From Slackia heliotrinireducens DSM 20476 (GTDB taxonomy: Bacteria > Actinomycetota > Coriobacteriia > Coriobacteriales > Eggerthellaceae): DNA of 64,000 nt. The notes beneath the pieces are model-generated. The model saw nothing but the letters and a program-made list of their open reading frames with translations. It did not search any database and had not been told where the DNA came from. The stretch lies in the NCBI RefSeq assembly GCF_000023885.1, contig NC_013165.1:2294001-2358000 (forward strand), read 5' to 3'. How positions within the stretch are numbered: position 1 is the first letter of the stretch; the number at the start of each line of letters is the position of its first letter. Positions 35,149-44,895 of the stretch are shown in pieces. A program made the position numbers and the translations under genes.

Positions 35149-36819
35149 TTAGAACAGGCCGACGATCTTGCCCTCGGGAGTCACGTCGATGCGCTCGGCT
35201 GCGGGACGCTTGGGCAGACCGGGCATGGTCATGATCTCGCCGGTGAGCGCCACGATGAAGCCGGCGCCGGCAGAGATCTTCAGGTTGCGCACCGTGATGC
35301 GGAAGTCGCGCGGTGCACCCAGTTTGGTCTGGTCGTCCGTGAAGGAGTACTGGGTCTTGGCGACGCAGATGGGCAGCTTGTCCAGGCCCAAAGCCACCAG
35401 CTGGTCGAGCTGCTTTTTGGCCTTCGGGGTGAAGTCCACGCCGTCGGCATGGTAGACCTTGGTGGCGATGGCGTTGAGCTTCTCCTCGATGGAGTCCTCG
35501 ACGTCGTAGCTGAAACGGAAGTCAGCGGGCTGTTCGCAGGCGCGAACGACCTCGTCCGCCAGGGCGATGGCGCCTTCGCCGCCCTTGGCCCAATGCTCGG
35601 CCAGAACGGCGTTCACGCCGAGCTCCTTGCACTTGGCTTGGACGAGTTCCAACTCGGCCTGGGTGTCCGTCGGGAACGCGTTGATGGCCACCACGGCGGG
35701 CAGGCCGTAGACGTTCTGGATGTTGCCGACGTGCTGCAGCAGGTTGGGCAGGCCGGCCTCCAGGGCCTCGAGGTTCTCGTTGTTCAGATCGGCCTTGGCC
35801 ACGCCGCCGTTGTACTTCAGGGCGCGGACGGTGGCCACAATCACGACGCAGGACGGAACGAGCCCCGCCATGCGGCATTTGATGTCCAAGAACTTCTCGG
35901 CTCCCAGGTCAGCGCCGAAGCCGGCCTCGGTGACCACGTAGTCGGCCATCTTGAGGGCCGTGGTGGTAGCCTGAACGGTGTTGCAGCCGTGGGCGATGTT
36001 GGCGAAGGGGCCGCCGTGCACGAAGGCGGGATTGCCTTCGAGGGTCTGCACCAGGTTCGGCTTGATGGCATCCTTGAGCAGGGCCGTCATGGCGCCCTGG
36101 GCGTTCAGGTCGGCGGCGGTCACGGGTTTGCCCGAGCGGCTGTAGGCCACGATGATGCGGCCCAGGCGCTCCTTGAGGTCGGCCAGGTCGGTGGCCAGGC
36201 AGAACACGGCCATGATCTCGGAGGCTACGGTGATGTCGAAGCCGTCCTCGCGGGCCACGCCGTCTGCGGCCGAACCCAAACCGTCCACCACGTTGCGCAG
36301 CTGGCGGTCGTTCATGTCGACGCAGCGGCGCCAGATGACGTTGTTCAAATCGATGTCAAGCTCGTTGCCCTGCTTGATGTGGTTGTCCAGCATGGCCGCG
36401 AGCAGGTTGTTGGCGGCTCCGATGGCATGGAAGTCGCCGGTGAAGTGCAGGTTGATGTCCTCCATGGGAACGACCTGGGCGTATCCGCCGCCTGCAGCGC
36501 CGCCCTTGACGCCGAACACAGGGCCCAGCGAAGGCTCGCGCAGCGCCAGCATGGAGCTTCGGCCCGTCTTGCACAGCGCGTCGTGCAGGCCGACGCTCGT
36601 GGTGGTCTTGCCCTCGCCTGCCGGCGTAGGGTTGATCGCCGTGACCAGGATGAGCTTGCCCTTCATGGGCGCATCCTTGTAAGAATGGATGTCCACCTTG
36701 GCCTTGTAGTGGCCGTAAGGTTCGCAGGTGCCCCAATCGATGCCGGCTTTTTTCGCCACCTCTTCGATGGGCAGCATCTCGCATTCCTGCGCGATCTCGA
36801 TGTCGGATTTGTACTCCAC
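35149..36819 (-). CDS. fhs: Formate-tetrahydrofolate ligase
   Basis: A 556-residue enzyme joining formate to THF with ATP, yielding 10-formyl-THF. The P-loop TPAGEGKTT is at about residues 65-73, followed by [20 protein letters not shown]. Length matches the family (about 555-560). I place the start at GTG 36819 because AGGAGG lies five bases before it; a longer frame to 36885 has no such site. With fchA and folD, it completes the formate-to-methylene-THF route used for C1 supply or, run in reverse, for ATP from C1 oxidation. No CO dehydrogenase is in the window. Confidence 0.97.
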   Translation of the reverse strand: MEYKSDIEIAQECEMLPIEEVAKKAGIDWGTCEPYGHYKAKVDIHSYKDAPMKGKLILVTAINPTPAGEGKTTTSVGLHDALCKTGRSSMLALREPSLGPVFGVKGGAAGGGYAQVVPMEDINLHFTGDFHAIGAANNLLAAMLDNHIKQGNELDIDLNNVIWRRCVDMNDRQLRNVVDGLGSAADGVAREDGFDITVASEIMAVFCLATDLADLKERLGRIIVAYSRSGKPVTAADLNAQGAMTALLKDAIKPNLVQTLEGNPAFVHGGPFANIAHGCNTVQATTTALKMADYVVTEAGFGADLGAEKFLDIKCRMAGLVPSCVVIVATVRALKYNGGVAKADLNNENLEALEAGLPNLLQHVGNIQNVYGLPAVVAINAFPTDTQAELELVQAKCKELGVNAVLAEHWAKGGEGAIALADEVVRACEQPADFRFSYDVEDSIEEKLNAIATKVYHADGVDFTPKAKKQLDQLVALGLDKLPICVAKTQYSFTDDQTKLGAPRDFRITVRNLKISAGAGFIVALTGEIMTMPGLPKRPAAERIDVTPEGKIVGLF

Positions 36820-37031
36820 GTTCGCCTCCTGTTTCTCAGGTTTCGTCCCACACGCTGATTGCCTTCCCCCAGCGCTAAGAGCCATCAGATATTTAATTCT
36901 ACTACCATGGGTATGCGGTGTTCACCATGTATCGGCGATGTGGCCTTTAATTCCACCGAGCTGCCCAGCGAACGGTTCGGACGTGGTATAGTCAGCTGCC
37001 AAGCCCGCCGACCCGACCTTTAAGGACCCAC

Positions 37032-38015
37032 GTGAACGACCTTATCCTCTATCTTGGCATGACGATTGCCGGCTATGCGCTGGGCGCACGCATGCGGCGC
37101 AGCGGCATGCGTGCGTCGTGGGTGAGCGGCATGCTGGGGGCCGTGATCATGCTGGTGGTCTTCGCCATGGGCCTGCGCATCGGCGCCAACCAGGACGTGG
37201 TGAGCAACCTCAACCTCATCGGGCTGTATGCGCTCATCACGGTGCTGTCGGCCCTTTTGTTCACCATCGTCGGCCTTGCTCTGCTGCGGCGCGCGCTCAA
37301 GCTGGATCGGCACGGCATACTCGCCGACTCCGAAAGCCTTGAGAGCACCCTGCGGCAACCGCAGGCGATTCCTGCTGACGACGGCTCCGCCGCAGGCATC
37401 GATCCCGCCACCATCCGCATCGTATGCTCCGTTGCGGCCGGCGTCGCCATCGGTTGGGCCTGCTCGACCTTCGCCCACGTTCCCTTCGAGACGCTCAACG
37501 GCTACGCAGGCGTCGCCATCCGCGTCGGACTGTGCGTGCTGCTGGTGCTTATCGGCCTTGACCTGGGATTGGAGGGCACCGTCATACGCAACATCCGCAA
37601 TGCCGGCCTGCGGGTCCTGGCCGTTCCCTTCGTCACCGTTGCTGCGACACTGGCTGCCCTTGCCGTGTGCAGCATCTTTCTGCCGCTGTCGCTGCGGGAA
37701 TGCCTGGCCATCGGCGCCGGATTCGGGTGGTACAGTCTGGCTCCCGGCATCATAATGGACCAGGGGTACATCACGGCAGGCGCCGTGTCGTTCATGCACA
37801 ACATCCTGCGCGAGCTGCTGTCCATCATCACGATTCCCCTGGTGGCGCGCCATGTCGGTTACATCGAGAGCACAGGTCTTGCAGGCGCAGCGGCAATGGA
37901 CGTGTGCCTGCCCGTGGTCGAGCAGTCCACCAACGGCATCACCACGGTCTACGCCTTCGTAAGCGGCGTGGTCCTGTCGGTGCTGGTGCCAGTGCTGGTC
38001 CCCTTGTTTATCTAG
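37032..38015 (+). CDS. lysO: LysO-family lysine exporter
   Basis: A 327-residue membrane protein with about eight to ten helices, in the LysO (YbjE, DUF340) family. The conserved core is GAGFGWYSLAPGIIMDQG (about 233-250), NILRELLSIITIP and AMDVCLPVVEQST. LysO exports lysine and its toxic analogues. The start is GTG 37032 with TAAGGA upstream. I looked for a lysine riboswitch in the 210 bases upstream and saw none. It is divergent from fhs and stands alone. Confidence 0.92.
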   Translation: MNDLILYLGMTIAGYALGARMRRSGMRASWVSGMLGAVIMLVVFAMGLRIGANQDVVSNLNLIGLYALITVLSALLFTIVGLALLRRALKLDRHGILADSESLESTLRQPQAIPADDGSAAGIDPATIRIVCSVAAGVAIGWACSTFAHVPFETLNGYAGVAIRVGLCVLLVLIGLDLGLEGTVIRNIRNAGLRVLAVPFVTVAATLAALAVCSIFLPLSLRECLAIGAGFGWYSLAPGIIMDQGYITAGAVSFMHNILRELLSIITIPLVARHVGYIESTGLAGAAAMDVCLPVVEQSTNGITTVYAFVSGVVLSVLVPVLVPLFI

Positions 38016-38063
38016 CCGCGCGCCCGTCGCCATCTGTATTCGGTTTCGATTTCATCACAATGC

Positions 38064-38093
38064 AAAACGCCGCCGGGCTTTAACCGGCGGCGT
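38064..38093. terminator. Bidirectional terminator
   Basis: ACGCCGCCGG and CCGGCGGCGT enclose GCTTTAA between lysO and the convergent zinc-ribbon gene; TTTTG follows on the minus strand. Confidence 0.75.
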
Positions 38094-38119
38094 CGTGACC
38101 TTGTATTTTCCCGCGTGCG

Positions 38120-39262
38120 CTACAAGCAGAAGCAGGGCAGCACGCCCACCGGGTCGTCAGCGGCCTCGCCGTAGTCGGGATAGCCGTCGGTGCCCACACG
38201 GAAGAAGTCGGAATCGGCCTTGGGGCGAGCGGTCCTCTCCCACCAGGCGGTTTCGTATCCGTCGTACTTCCTCACCATATACGACAAGGCATCGTAGTTA
38301 CTCTCGTAGAAAGGCGACATGGTTACGTTCTCGAAGAACTGGTACTGACTGCCCTCGGCGTTGTAGATGTCGCGCATCTCATACTCCTCGCCGCACTCGC
38401 CCACGATCTCGGTCAACGCCAGCAGCCACAGCTTGTCTTCGGTGCTGGTCACGACCGAGGCTTCCGAGGCCATACCCGTGTTGTTCGTCGACTTGATAAC
38501 CGTCTTGATTTCGGACTGAAGGTCCTCGGGCAGCATCGCCAGGCCGTCGGAGTTCAGCCAGCCGCGCAAATCACTGCTCTTCCACCCGCCGTTGTTCTCG
38601 CCGGATGAGTTCATGCCCCGCTTGTCGATGGACTCGCTGAACATGAAGGTGATGCCCGCCCGGCCGGAATCGGCCAGGTTGTCATGGTAGAAACCAATGA
38701 TCTGCACGTCCACCGTCGAGCCGTTGGACAGCTTCACCGATTTCGTCTGGGTGCCGTCCAAAGTGCCGTCGGAATTGGTCAGGTTGTAGCCGATGGCGAT
38801 GTCCATGGCATCGCTTGCGGAAGTTGCCGCAGATATCTCGTCGGCAATGGTCGAAAGCTCCTCCCAGGTGTATTCCTCGACCGAGTTCTTTACCTCGACC
38901 TCGCCGGTCTGCTCCTCTTCTTCGACCGGTTCCTCGGCGGGAGCCTCCACCGCAGCCTCCTGCTCAGCCTCGGGTTCCGCCTGGGTCTCAGGAACCGTGG
39001 CTTCTTCCTCGGTATCCGAGCCGGCGTGGATGGTTATCCATCCGACACCGAGGGCACCGATACCCAAAGCCAAAACGAAAACGGCCATGATCAGGCCGGA
39101 AACCTGCTTGCGTCGCTTGAGCTCATGGTAGCGGGCCGGCGCGATGCCCGCCGGTTGAGGTGCGATTCCGTTCAAATAGTCGCCGGAGACGGGTTCTCCG
39201 CAATTAGGGCAGAACGACGATCCGTCCCTCATTGATGCGCCGCATTTTGCGCAACGAGCCAT
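38120..39262 (-). CDS. Zinc-ribbon membrane protein with DUF6273 domain
   Basis: A 380-residue protein. An N-terminal zinc ribbon (CAKCG and CPNCG, residues 4-21) is followed by a basic loop, one membrane helix (about 55-80), an acidic Glu/Pro/Ala-rich linker and a C-terminal domain of about 250 residues. That domain contains SSGENNGGWKSSDLRGWLNS and matches the DUF6273 family, which has a C-type-lectin-like look. ATG 39262 follows AGGAGG. The ribbon is cytoplasmic and the DUF6273 domain should be outside. Role unknown; this architecture is common in gut actinobacteria. Confidence 0.88.
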   Translation of the reverse strand: MARCAKCGASMRDGSSFCPNCGEPVSGDYLNGIAPQPAGIAPARYHELKRRKQVSGLIMAVFVLALGIGALGVGWITIHAGSDTEEEATVPETQAEPEAEQEAAVEAPAEEPVEEEEQTGEVEVKNSVEEYTWEELSTIADEISAATSASDAMDIAIGYNLTNSDGTLDGTQTKSVKLSNGSTVDVQIIGFYHDNLADSGRAGITFMFSESIDKRGMNSSGENNGGWKSSDLRGWLNSDGLAMLPEDLQSEIKTVIKSTNNTGMASEASVVTSTEDKLWLLALTEIVGECGEEYEMRDIYNAEGSQYQFFENVTMSPFYESNYDALSYMVRKYDGYETAWWERTARPKADSDFFRVGTDGYPDYGEAADDPVGVLPCFCL

Positions 39263-39609
39263 AATGGGGCCTCCTGTCATAATTGGAAACAGGATACCAC
39301 GAGGTGACTGAATCGGTCGAATTCGGGACCGACGAATTGCCCGAAAACGTGGGCTGTACAGGCGCGAACGGAAGAAAAAACGCCTGCAAACACCCCGGAA
39401 GGCCAGTCCGTAGCGGGCCTTGGCAGGCTTGCAACTGCGCGATGCGACGCCCGTCAAGGGTCACGCGACACCGACCGGACAGCCGAAGACCCGTCAATCC
39501 AGCGAATGCACACCGCCGCAGCCAGCCCCTCAAAAACGGAGGACTGGTTATGGCACGGGCATTCCGGCAGCCGTACAATGAACCGACCCGACCTAACAAG
39601 GAGACCGCC
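39263..39609. other. 347-bp divergent intergenic region
   Basis: No gene can be supported here. A TACAAT box at about 39577-39582 lies 28 bases before the thioesterase ATG and is a likely -10 element. An in-frame ATG at 39550 with GGAGG upstream would extend the thioesterase by 20 residues, but that start lies before the -10 box, so I prefer ATG 39610. The rest shows only short GC-rich inverted repeats. Confidence 0.5.
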
Positions 39610-40038
39610 ATGCTTGACCAGCGCATTCTGGATACCATGATGATCAACGTCCCCGCTGCCTCGATGTGGCGCGACAACATCCGCATCACCGAGGCGCAGG
39701 AGCCCGGCTTCATCACCTTCGAAACGGATGTGCCTGCCGAACTGGGGAATTACCGCAACGGCATCCACGGCGGCACCGCCTACACCATCGGCGAGATCGG
39801 CTGCGGGTTCGCCATGTACTCCTTCAACACGAACAACGTGTGCCAGAGCGCGAACATCAACTTCCTGAAGGCCGTGCCGTGCTGCACCGTGGTGACGAAG
39901 ACCGAGCCCATCCACAAGGGCCGCTCCACGGCGGTCATCCGCGTGTCAACCTATCAGAAGGAAACCGGCAAGCTGCTGTTCCAATCCACCCATAACATGT
40001 TCCTGTTCGGGCCCGTGTTCGAAGATGTGGAGCAGTAG
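39610..40038 (+). CDS. PaaI-family hotdog thioesterase
   Basis: A 142-residue hotdog-fold protein of the PaaI acyl-CoA thioesterase family. The motif NGIHGGTAYTIGEIGCGFAM (about 48-67) carries the HGG turn and the following helix that shapes the active site. Substrate not predictable. ATG 39610 follows AAGGAG. It stands alone and converges on the zinc-ribbon/YD-repeat gene. Confidence 0.9.
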   Translation: MLDQRILDTMMINVPAASMWRDNIRITEAQEPGFITFETDVPAELGNYRNGIHGGTAYTIGEIGCGFAMYSFNTNNVCQSANINFLKAVPCCTVVTKTEPIHKGRSTAVIRVSTYQKETGKLLFQSTHNMFLFGPVFEDVEQ

Positions 40039-40056
40039 CCGAAAGCGAACGGGCGC

Positions 40057-41718
40057 CTAGCGTGCCATACTCGCAGAAATGACGCCCTCGGTGCGGACGC
40101 ATCGTTCGGGGTTCATCCAGGTCAGACCCTCCGACGTCCACCACAGCGGATTGGCGAAGCTGCCCAGCGTCGCCTGCACGCATTCGCCCTGACCCAGGAA
40201 GAACCGCTCGTACTCCACGGCGAAGGTGTACTCGGTGTTCCAGTTCTCGTAGGTAAATCCGCTGATCTGACCTGCGGCGTTGTATTCGAATTGAACGCCG
40301 TCCACATTGCCGAGCTGTTTGAAGTCGCCCGTGGTCTCCATCGTCATGTTCGTCAGGCGGCCGTCCTCATCGCGAACGAACCGGTAGGTTTCGCTTCCAA
40401 CGGCACCTTCGATCAGGATGGACGAGCACGCGCCGTTATCGTCGTAGTCCACGGTATATTCCATCGGCCGGTCAGACGAATCGCTCACGCCTGTCACCCT
40501 GCCCTCCGCGTCGTAGGCGTAGGTGTATTCAACCGCCCGTCCGCCGAAACTGCTGGTGTAGGACGCAAGCCGGCCCGCTTCGTCGTAGGCGAGGGTGAGG
40601 ACGGTGCCTGTCGAGACGAAGGATTCCAACCGCCCCTGATCGTCGTAGGTGTAGGAATATTCCGTGGGCACACCCGTGCGGCGAATGACGTTGCCCGCAT
40701 CGTCGTAGACGAACTCCACGTCCATAGATTCGGCTTCGACATCCCAAATGCCTATGATGTTGCCGGATTCATCGTAGTTGAACTCGTAAACTGCCTGTTC
40801 AGAAGTGTCGTCCACGCCCACGGTGCTTTCCGCATACCCCGTGGCGACCCCAGCCTCGTCCAAACTCAACGAGTACTCGTATGTAGAGGTTCCACCAGAA
40901 GACGACACGACCTTCGTCACGTGGACAGGCACCCACTGCTCGTGAATCGGCGTGGCCTCAAGCCCTACCACCGCTACGTCGTCGTCAACTTCGATTGCGG
41001 AAAGCCCCGCGGCCCCGCTCACATCGACTTCGGTCAAAGCCGTGTCCATCGCCCGCAGCGTCTCCAAAGCGCTGTTGGCGGAAAGGTTCAGCTCCGCAAG
41101 ATTCTCGCACCCGGTCACATCCAGATACGCCGCCGCCTGAAGCACGGCAGCGTCCAGTTCTGCAAGTTTCGTGCCCGACACGTCCACATATGCCAGCTGA
41201 CCGGTCTTTCCCCAGGTCACTTCCGTAAGCGCCGGACAATCCAGCGTCAGGCGCTCAAGGTTGTTCGCGCCGCTCAGATTCAAGAACTCGATGTTGGTGC
41301 CCGACACGGCAAGCGTGGTCACATTGGGAAGCAGAGCAAGAAACGCCAGGTCCTCCGTCCCTTCGACGGACACCTCGGTCACGGCGGCGGCCTCTTCACG
41401 CGAAAGCCCGCCGTCACCGTCGGTGTCGAAAGACTCCATGACGGCCAGCACCCGGTTATCGGGAAACTCCTCGCTGGTCAGGGCGTAGTCGGAACCCGAA
41501 GCCTCCCATCCCGCCAAGACGACGGCGACCACCGCCGCCACGGCCGAAAGTGCCAGAGCGGCGGCGAGGGCCGTACGCAACTTCGACCGGAGACCAGTAC
41601 TGGGCACACCCGATACGCCTCCTATCAGGGACGTCGGCGCCGAAGGCACCGCCATGCCGCACCCGCTGCAAAAGCGGGCGTTGCGAGCAAGTCTGGTTCC
41701 GCAATTCGAACAGCGCAC
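40057..41718 (-). CDS. Zinc-ribbon membrane protein with EF-hand, LRR-like and YD-like repeats
   Basis: A 553-residue protein with an unusual domain string. An N-terminal zinc ribbon (CSNCG, CSGCG) is followed by one membrane helix (about 50-70), an EF-hand-like loop (DTDGDGGLSREE, about 97-108), LRR-like units such as TTLAVSGTNIEFLNLSG, then eight or so YD-type repeats (YDESGN, YDDAGN, YDDQGR, YDEAGR, YDAEGR) typical of Rhs/wall-associated proteins. The start is GTG 41718, with GGGGGAG just before; a TTG four codons upstream is in frame. Most of it should be extracytoplasmic. It probably binds a surface partner; no toxin domain is present. Confidence 0.85.
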   Translation of the reverse strand: MRCSNCGTRLARNARFCSGCGMAVPSAPTSLIGGVSGVPSTGLRSKLRTALAAALALSAVAAVVAVVLAGWEASGSDYALTSEEFPDNRVLAVMESFDTDGDGGLSREEAAAVTEVSVEGTEDLAFLALLPNVTTLAVSGTNIEFLNLSGANNLERLTLDCPALTEVTWGKTGQLAYVDVSGTKLAELDAAVLQAAAYLDVTGCENLAELNLSANSALETLRAMDTALTEVDVSGAAGLSAIEVDDDVAVVGLEATPIHEQWVPVHVTKVVSSSGGTSTYEYSLSLDEAGVATGYAESTVGVDDTSEQAVYEFNYDESGNIIGIWDVEAESMDVEFVYDDAGNVIRRTGVPTEYSYTYDDQGRLESFVSTGTVLTLAYDEAGRLASYTSSFGGRAVEYTYAYDAEGRVTGVSDSSDRPMEYTVDYDDNGACSSILIEGAVGSETYRFVRDEDGRLTNMTMETTGDFKQLGNVDGVQFEYNAAGQISGFTYENWNTEYTFAVEYERFFLGQGECVQATLGSFANPLWWTSEGLTWMNPERCVRTEGVISASMAR

Positions 41719-41926
41719 GCGCTCCCCCAACCTTCGAGGTTTCGGACGATGTCACGCACAGTGTAGGGTAAACGGCGCCCGCTTAGGTAACGAAACGGCA
41801 ATCGGGAGGAATCCGATCGGCATCCGCCGATTGCCAATACGCTACGCTCATACATAGGATGTCGGCCGCTTTCCATCGGCTGCCCGCAGCCTTACAATGG
41901 CACCAAACATCTGGAAGGAGACCGCC

Positions 41927-42718
41927 ATGCAACGCCACGCCGAAGAGCTCAAGCAGCTGATACGCTACCTGTCCGAAGAGAGCGGCGAGCGCATTCCCGC
42001 AGATCTTGATGCGCTCGACTCTCAGCAGCTATGGAACACCTTCCGCGGCCTGGTCAACGTCCGCATGCCCAGACGCGCCTCGAGCGGATTCTACGCCATG
42101 CAGGACGCACTGCTCCAAGCGATCATCCAAGAGGACGGCGTAACCGACGCCGCGACGCTTCCCCGCACCGCGCTTGACCAGCGGCTTTCTGTGTGGCAGG
42201 GGGACATCACCCGCCTGCGCGCCGACGCCATCGTCAACGCGGCCAACAGCCAGATGCTGGGCTGCTGGGCCAAGTGCCACAGCTGCATCGACAACGTCAT
42301 TCACACCTACGCAGGCGTGCAGCTGCGGGAGGAATGCGACCGCATCATGCGGGCCCAAGGGGAAAACGAACCCACCGGGCACGCCAAGGTGACCGGCGCC
42401 TACAATCTGCCGTCGAAGCATGTCATCCACACGGTGGGGCCCATCGCCCAGGGACATCCGACGGCGCGCCACCGCCTTCAGCTGGCCCAATGCTACACGT
42501 CCTGTCTGGATGCGGCCGCCGCGACGGGATGTGAATCCATCGCCTTCTGCGGCATCTCGACCGGCGTGTACGGGTTCCCCGCAGAGCAGGCGGCGCCTAT
42601 CGCCGTAGACACCGTGCGCGATTGGCTCGACCGGCACCCCGATGTGCCCATGCACGTTGTGTTCAATGTGTTCGGCAACAGGCAACTCTCCATTTACCAG
42701 GATATCCTCTGCATGTAA
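41927..42718 (+). CDS. Zinc-containing macrodomain ADP-ribosylhydrolase (SpyMacroD-like)
   Basis: A 263-residue protein: a helical N-terminal 80 residues, then a macrodomain with GDIT (92-95) and NAAN (104-107). Cys113, His118 and Cys120 (GCWAKCHSC) have the spacing of the zinc ligands Cys82-His87-Cys89 of the Streptococcus pyogenes zinc macrodomain. These enzymes remove ADP-ribose placed by the partner class M sirtuin. ATG 41927 follows AAGGAG. The sirtuin gene begins 22 bases downstream, so the pair is one transcript. Confidence 0.92.
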   Translation: MQRHAEELKQLIRYLSEESGERIPADLDALDSQQLWNTFRGLVNVRMPRRASSGFYAMQDALLQAIIQEDGVTDAATLPRTALDQRLSVWQGDITRLRADAIVNAANSQMLGCWAKCHSCIDNVIHTYAGVQLREECDRIMRAQGENEPTGHAKVTGAYNLPSKHVIHTVGPIAQGHPTARHRLQLAQCYTSCLDAAAATGCESIAFCGISTGVYGFPAEQAAPIAVDTVRDWLDRHPDVPMHVVFNVFGNRQLSIYQDILCM

Positions 42719-42740
42719 CACACCTTCGAAAGGACCTCCC

Positions 42741-43676
42741 ATGAGAAACCTCCGCGGATTCGCAGTTGCAGACGACTCGCCCGAAAGCGTCGCCGGCGCA
42801 ATCGAGCGACTCGCTTGCGCGCTTGAAGAAGCCGACGCCGTTGCCATCGGCGCCGGAGCCGGCCTGTCCACCTCCGCCGGCATGGTCTACGACGGAGACC
42901 GGTTCCACACGTACTTCGACGACTTCGAGACGAAATACGGCTTTACCGACATGTACAGCGGCGGGTTCACCCGGTTCGAAACGCCCGAGGAGCAATGGGC
43001 GTTCTGGAGCCGCATGATTGCCATGAACCGCCTGGTCAAAGCGCCGGGCACCGCCTACACCGACCTGTTTGAGCTCGTAAAGGACAAAGACTACTTCGTC
43101 ATCACCACCAATGTCGACCACCAGTTCCAGCTGTCGGGCTTCGACAAGCAGCGTCTCTTCTACACCCAAGGCGACTACGGCCTGTTGCAGTGCCCGCTGC
43201 CCTGCCATCGCAGCACCTACGAAAACGAGGATGCGGTCCGCGCAATGCTCGCCGCTCAGGGCTACACCTTCGCCGAAGACGGCACGCTGACTCCTCCCGA
43301 CGACCGCGAGCCGGCCATGGCCGTGCCGACGGACCTGCTTCCCACCTGTCCCAAATGCGGGCGCCCCATGGCTATGAACCTGCGCATCGACGACACCTTC
43401 GTCGAGGACGAAGGTTGGCGCGCCGCCAGCAAGCGGTATGCCGACTACCTGTTCGCGCATCGAAGCGGCAAGGTTGTGTACCTGGAGCTGGGCGTAGGCA
43501 TGAACACGCCGGGCATCATCAAATACCCGTTCTGGCGCTACGCCGGAGCCAACAAGCACGCCACGTTCGCCTGCATCAACCTGGGCATGGCCGCAGCTCC
43601 CGAGGAAATCGCCGACCAGTGCATCCTTATCGATGCCGACATCCAGCAGACGCTGGCAAAGCTGCTGGAGCGTTGA
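42741..43676 (+). CDS. Class M sirtuin (SirTM) protein ADP-ribosyltransferase
   Basis: A 311-residue sirtuin. The NAD-binding motif is GAGAGLS (37-43); TTNVDHQF contains Asn124, and Gln143 in YTQGDY stands where classical sirtuins have the catalytic His. The Asn-Gln spacing of 19 equals that of Asn118 and Gln137 in S. pyogenes SirTM. Four cysteines (151, 155 and the pair in CPKCG) can bind zinc. SirTM enzymes ADP-ribosylate a lipoyl-carrying GcvH-like protein. Here neither gcvH-L nor a lipoate ligase is next door. Ribosome site AAAGGA. Confidence 0.93.
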   Translation: MRNLRGFAVADDSPESVAGAIERLACALEEADAVAIGAGAGLSTSAGMVYDGDRFHTYFDDFETKYGFTDMYSGGFTRFETPEEQWAFWSRMIAMNRLVKAPGTAYTDLFELVKDKDYFVITTNVDHQFQLSGFDKQRLFYTQGDYGLLQCPLPCHRSTYENEDAVRAMLAAQGYTFAEDGTLTPPDDREPAMAVPTDLLPTCPKCGRPMAMNLRIDDTFVEDEGWRAASKRYADYLFAHRSGKVVYLELGVGMNTPGIIKYPFWRYAGANKHATFACINLGMAAAPEEIADQCILIDADIQQTLAKLLER

Positions 43677-43684
43677 TGTGCAGA

Positions 43685-43726
43685 AAGCCCCTCGGAACCG
43701 CGCCGCATCCGGCCGCCGAGGGGCTT
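43685..43726. terminator. Terminator between SirTM and apbE genes
   Basis: AAGCCCCTCGG and CCGAGGGGCTT form an 11-pair stem between two convergent genes; an AT-rich tail follows on the plus strand and CTTTC on the minus. Confidence 0.75.
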
Positions 43727-43752
43727 ACCTATATTTTAGAGCGAAGGCGGCG

Positions 43753-44718
43753 CTACCGCGACCAGGAGCGCACGTTGTTTTCGGCGTCGATGTACACCAC
43801 GCCGGTGATTTCGGGAAGGGTCTTCGCGTACGCCAGACCGTCTTCGATGCCCAGCGCGCACAACGTGGTGGAGAACCCGTCGCAATCGGCGCTTCGTGCC
43901 GCAATAAGCGTGACGCTTTCGGCATCGGTGCTGATGGGAAGCCCGTCTTTGGGGCTCAGTATGTGGCAATACCGCTTGCCGTCCAGCTCGAAGGCCCGCT
44001 CGTACAGGCCGCTCGTGACCACCGAGCCGTCTGCGATGCGCACCGTGCACAACATGGACGCCGGATCCTTCGGGTTGCGGACACCTACCACATACGGCTC
44101 GCCGCCAGGCTTGCCGCCCCGTACCGCCACGTTGCCGCCCAGGTTCACTAATATGTGCCTGATACCCGCCGCATCAAGCAGGTCGACCAGGGCATCCGCG
44201 ATGAACCCCTTCGCCGTGCCGCCCAGATCGATGGCGGCCAGTGGGTCGTCCAGCCAGGCCTCGAACCCGTCGCCGCACGTTCGCACATGGACGCCTCGCC
44301 AATCGACATGGGACAGGGCCCCCATCCGTTCCTCTTCCGTCGGAATGACGCCCTGGACGAAGTTCCACAGACGAGTGACGCTTCCCATGGTGATGTCGAA
44401 CACGCCCAGGGAACGCTCGCAATACCCCAGGCTCGCCTCCAAAAGCCGAGCCGTGTCCTCCGCGATGCTGACGGGTTTTCCACCTGCTGTGTTTATCCTG
44501 GTCACATCGCTGTGCGAAAGCGTACGTGAAAACAGGTGCTCGAACCGCCGGCACGCCGCAAGCGCGTCGGCGAATCCGGCGCGGACCGTTTCCTCGTCGC
44601 CGAAGGCCGAAAGGACGATCTCGGTATTGAAAGCGTAGAACTGCGCCGTATGGGGTTTGGACGGGTCGCCGGCCGGCGTGAAAAGGTACTCGTCCTCCAA
44701 CGGGATGACATCCATCAC
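43753..44718 (-). CDS. apbE: FAD:protein FMN transferase (ApbE)
   Basis: A 321-residue ApbE-family protein, which attaches FMN covalently to Thr/Ser of target flavoproteins. Family motifs are AIDLGGTAKGFIADA (about 173-187), LVNLGGNVAV and the C-terminal HILSPKDGLP with SADCDGFSTTLC. No lipoprotein signal is visible, so this copy is likely cytoplasmic; some anaerobic ApbE proteins flavinylate cytoplasmic reductases. The start is GTG 44718 or the adjacent ATG 44715, after GAGGTG. No target flavoprotein is adjacent. Confidence 0.93.
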   Translation of the reverse strand: MMDVIPLEDEYLFTPAGDPSKPHTAQFYAFNTEIVLSAFGDEETVRAGFADALAACRRFEHLFSRTLSHSDVTRINTAGGKPVSIAEDTARLLEASLGYCERSLGVFDITMGSVTRLWNFVQGVIPTEEERMGALSHVDWRGVHVRTCGDGFEAWLDDPLAAIDLGGTAKGFIADALVDLLDAAGIRHILVNLGGNVAVRGGKPGGEPYVVGVRNPKDPASMLCTVRIADGSVVTSGLYERAFELDGKRYCHILSPKDGLPISTDAESVTLIAARSADCDGFSTTLCALGIEDGLAYAKTLPEITGVVYIDAENNVRSWSR

Positions 44719-44895
44719 AACAAATCACCTCTCTGATGCACCCGATGCAGTGTAGCAGATGCGAAACCCCCGCCCGCCGTCGGGAAAGCCGCCCGCATAC
44801 GACGCGCAGAATGTTTGCCGACAACGCCGTGGCATGCGGCTGTGCGACGGAGCGAAGCGTTCGCGCCAGCAGAAACAAGGCCGCAAAGGCGGGCA

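Noticed and set aside
36820-37031. Lysine riboswitch before lysO
   Set aside because: The 210 bases upstream show no multi-helix lysine-sensor layout or transcription-stop hairpin before the GTG.
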